In this document: positions 57,086 to 57,978 of the stretch, piece after piece
Numbering within the stretch: position 1 is the first letter of the stretch
Layout of the letters: each line of letters begins with the position of its first letter
Virus record (IMG/VR): IMGVR_UViG_3300005253_000632
Coordinates: 1 to 57,978 of that record
DNA length: 57,978 nucleotides
From: a virus
Direction: 5' to 3' (one strand)
Made by a program: the position numbers and the translations under genes
The notes under the pieces: generated by a model
The model's database searches: none
Told to the model about the DNA's origin: nothing
The model's input: the letters and a program-made list of their open reading frames with translations, nothing else

Positions 57086-57117
57086 ATCCTACCACAGAGT
57101 GTCGCCTTTGCAAGGCG
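57086..57117 (-). promoter_or_regulatory. Hairpin-promoter unit H8
   Basis: CGCCTT-(TGC)-AAGGCG stem (57103-57117), with the compensated base pair C-G in place of the T-A of the others. Leftward -35 TTGCAA (57113-57108), 16-nt spacer, -10 TAGGAT (57091-57086), ATG 6 nt further. Confidence 0.6.
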
Positions 57118-57381
57118 CTACTCCGGTTTGGCCTTGGCGAGGGCGGCGTGCGTCTTGTTGTGCCAATCCCCAAACAGGAATTCTAGTTCATCGCTGCCCT
57201 CGACAGCCCCAACAGTTCCGGCCTCCTGATGTTTCTTGAGTGCATTTGAATACCGCCCGCCCGCCTCGCACGCCGCGAGCAGGTCTTTGAATGCGTCGCA
57301 ACGAGGACACAGGTTTTCGTCCAACGAAACGCCCTCTGGCACCACAAAGTCTATGTTGCACTGGTAGCACGCGATCTTCAT
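57118..57381 (-). CDS. Small Cys protein with modular tail
   Basis: 87 residues from ATG 57381 with GGAGG. CYQCNIDFVVPEG and CPRCDAFKDLLAACEAGG; end AALAKAKPE. Same LLAACE ... AKAK scheme as copies at 32494 and 38823. Confidence 0.6.
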   Translation of the reverse strand: MKIACYQCNIDFVVPEGVSLDENLCPRCDAFKDLLAACEAGGRYSNALKKHQEAGTVGAVEGSDELEFLFGDWHNKTHAALAKAKPE

Positions 57382-57584
57382 TGCGTGGCCTCCTGTTGTT
57401 GTTCCCATTCAGCCTGAAAGCGCTGCTCTTCTGTCTGTCCTGTTCTAGCCCCGCCCTTTTCGCTGTGGCCGCATCCGCACCGCCAGTTCCAGGGATATTT
57501 CGCTGGCTCGGTAAGGATGACGGCGCCGGTATCCCACTGGATCATCTTTGCTGAGCATTTGGGGCATTGCTTGTTGTCGGGCAT
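57378..57584 (-). CDS. Small zinc-ribbon protein, copy 2
   Basis: 68 residues from ATG 57584 with AGGAGA. CPKCSAKMIQWDTG and WRCGCGHSEKGG: zinc ribbon, paralog of the gene at 35386. Overlaps the next leftward gene by ATGA. Confidence 0.65.
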   Translation of the reverse strand: MPDNKQCPKCSAKMIQWDTGAVILTEPAKYPWNWRCGCGHSEKGGARTGQTEEQRFQAEWEQQQEATQ

Positions 57585-57625
57585 TGGGTTCTCCTGTTCA
57601 TAAAAGCCACCACTCATCATACCAC

Positions 57626-57978
57626 ATGTCCAAGAAATGGCAAACCCGCGACGGACAGATCACGCTGTACTGCGGGGATTGTCTCGACATCCTGCCCACG
57701 CTGGAGGATGGCTCGGCAGACTTCATCTTCACAGACCCGCCCTACGGGCACAACAACAACAACGGAGACCTGATCGCCAACCGGGAGGCAGCGCTCGGGC
57801 GGGGCAAGCCCGGCAAGCCGCGTCCGATCTCCAACGATGGCCACGAGGCTGCGAGCAAGCTGTTCAAGTTTCTTGTCCATGAATCTGATCGCCTGTTGAA
57901 CCGTGGAGGCTGCTGCTGCTGCTGCTGCGGCGGCGGCGGCGGCCCAGACCCGCAATTTGCACGCTGGGCTTTGTGGAT
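57626..57978 (+). CDS. DNA methyltransferase (DPPY), 3' partial
   Basis: 117 residues seen, running off the right edge. KKWQTRDGQITLYCGDCLDI start; DPPY in FIFTDPPYGHNNNNGD is the amino-methyltransferase motif IV, so it methylates adenine N6 or cytosine N4. LLNRGG is followed by six Cys (TGC repeat) and five Gly (GGC repeat), then PDPQFARW, a pattern also seen in other phage DNA methylases. Confidence 0.8.
   Translation, partial: MSKKWQTRDGQITLYCGDCLDILPTLEDGSADFIFTDPPYGHNNNNGDLIANREAALGRGKPGKPRPISNDGHEAASKLFKFLVHESDRLLNRGGCCCCCCGGGGGPDPQFARWALW

Noticed and set aside
44247-57117. Integron attC sites at gene ends
   Set aside because: The hairpins follow stop codons like attC, but lack the GTTRRRY/RYYYAAC core and no integron-type integrase is present.

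Overview
The window is most of the genome of a tailed, siphovirus-type phage (or prophage), about 57% GC by eye. It starts inside the large terminase gene and stops inside a DNA methyltransferase gene, so the small terminase and both of those gene ends lie outside. A tyrosine recombinase near 47.5 kb suggests a temperate or formerly temperate phage. The host is probably a planctomycete (Phycisphaerae-like): a 921-residue tail protein is built of GACC-type cysteine repeats that I know mainly from secreted planctomycete proteins. This host call is inference. GTG and TTG starts are frequent, and many genes overlap by ATGA or TAATG.

Left part (0-27 kb, mostly rightward): head and tail genes in the usual order: terminase, portal, a structural protein, head maturation protease, HK97-type capsid with an N-terminal scaffold domain, connector, head closure, tail completion genes, tail tube, tail chaperone with a predicted -1 frameshift, tape measure, distal tail, Cys-rich tail protein, fibres. 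Accessory genes interrupt the order: a methyltransferase/glycosyltransferase fusion after the capsid genes, and a 9.8-13.8 kb island between connector and head-closure gene with two methyltransferases, a sulfotransferase and several leftward small genes. With a GDP-mannose dehydratase and a GDP-fucose synthase at 51.7-55.9 kb, these could make and decorate a fucose-type glycan.

Middle (26-36 kb): small membrane proteins and lipoproteins, a leftward cluster with a phage CsrA, a 12-bp inverted repeat between divergent genes, then a rightward recombination operon behind a TTGACA promoter (SMC-like ATPase, YqaJ nuclease, RecT).

Right part (36-58 kb): a terminator-promoter junction, a possible replication module with CCCAAT repeats, then dozens of very short overlapping genes, many with Cys pairs or one membrane segment. 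Leftward clusters (44.1-46.5 and 56.8-57.6 kb) carry a short hairpin at gene ends that in four places also carries a promoter. Three copies of a 170-196 nt structured intergenic element lie at 35.1, 41.7 and 51.5 kb. HNH nuclease and DNA methyltransferases lie at the right end. I found no recognisable endolysin, DNA polymerase or helicase.
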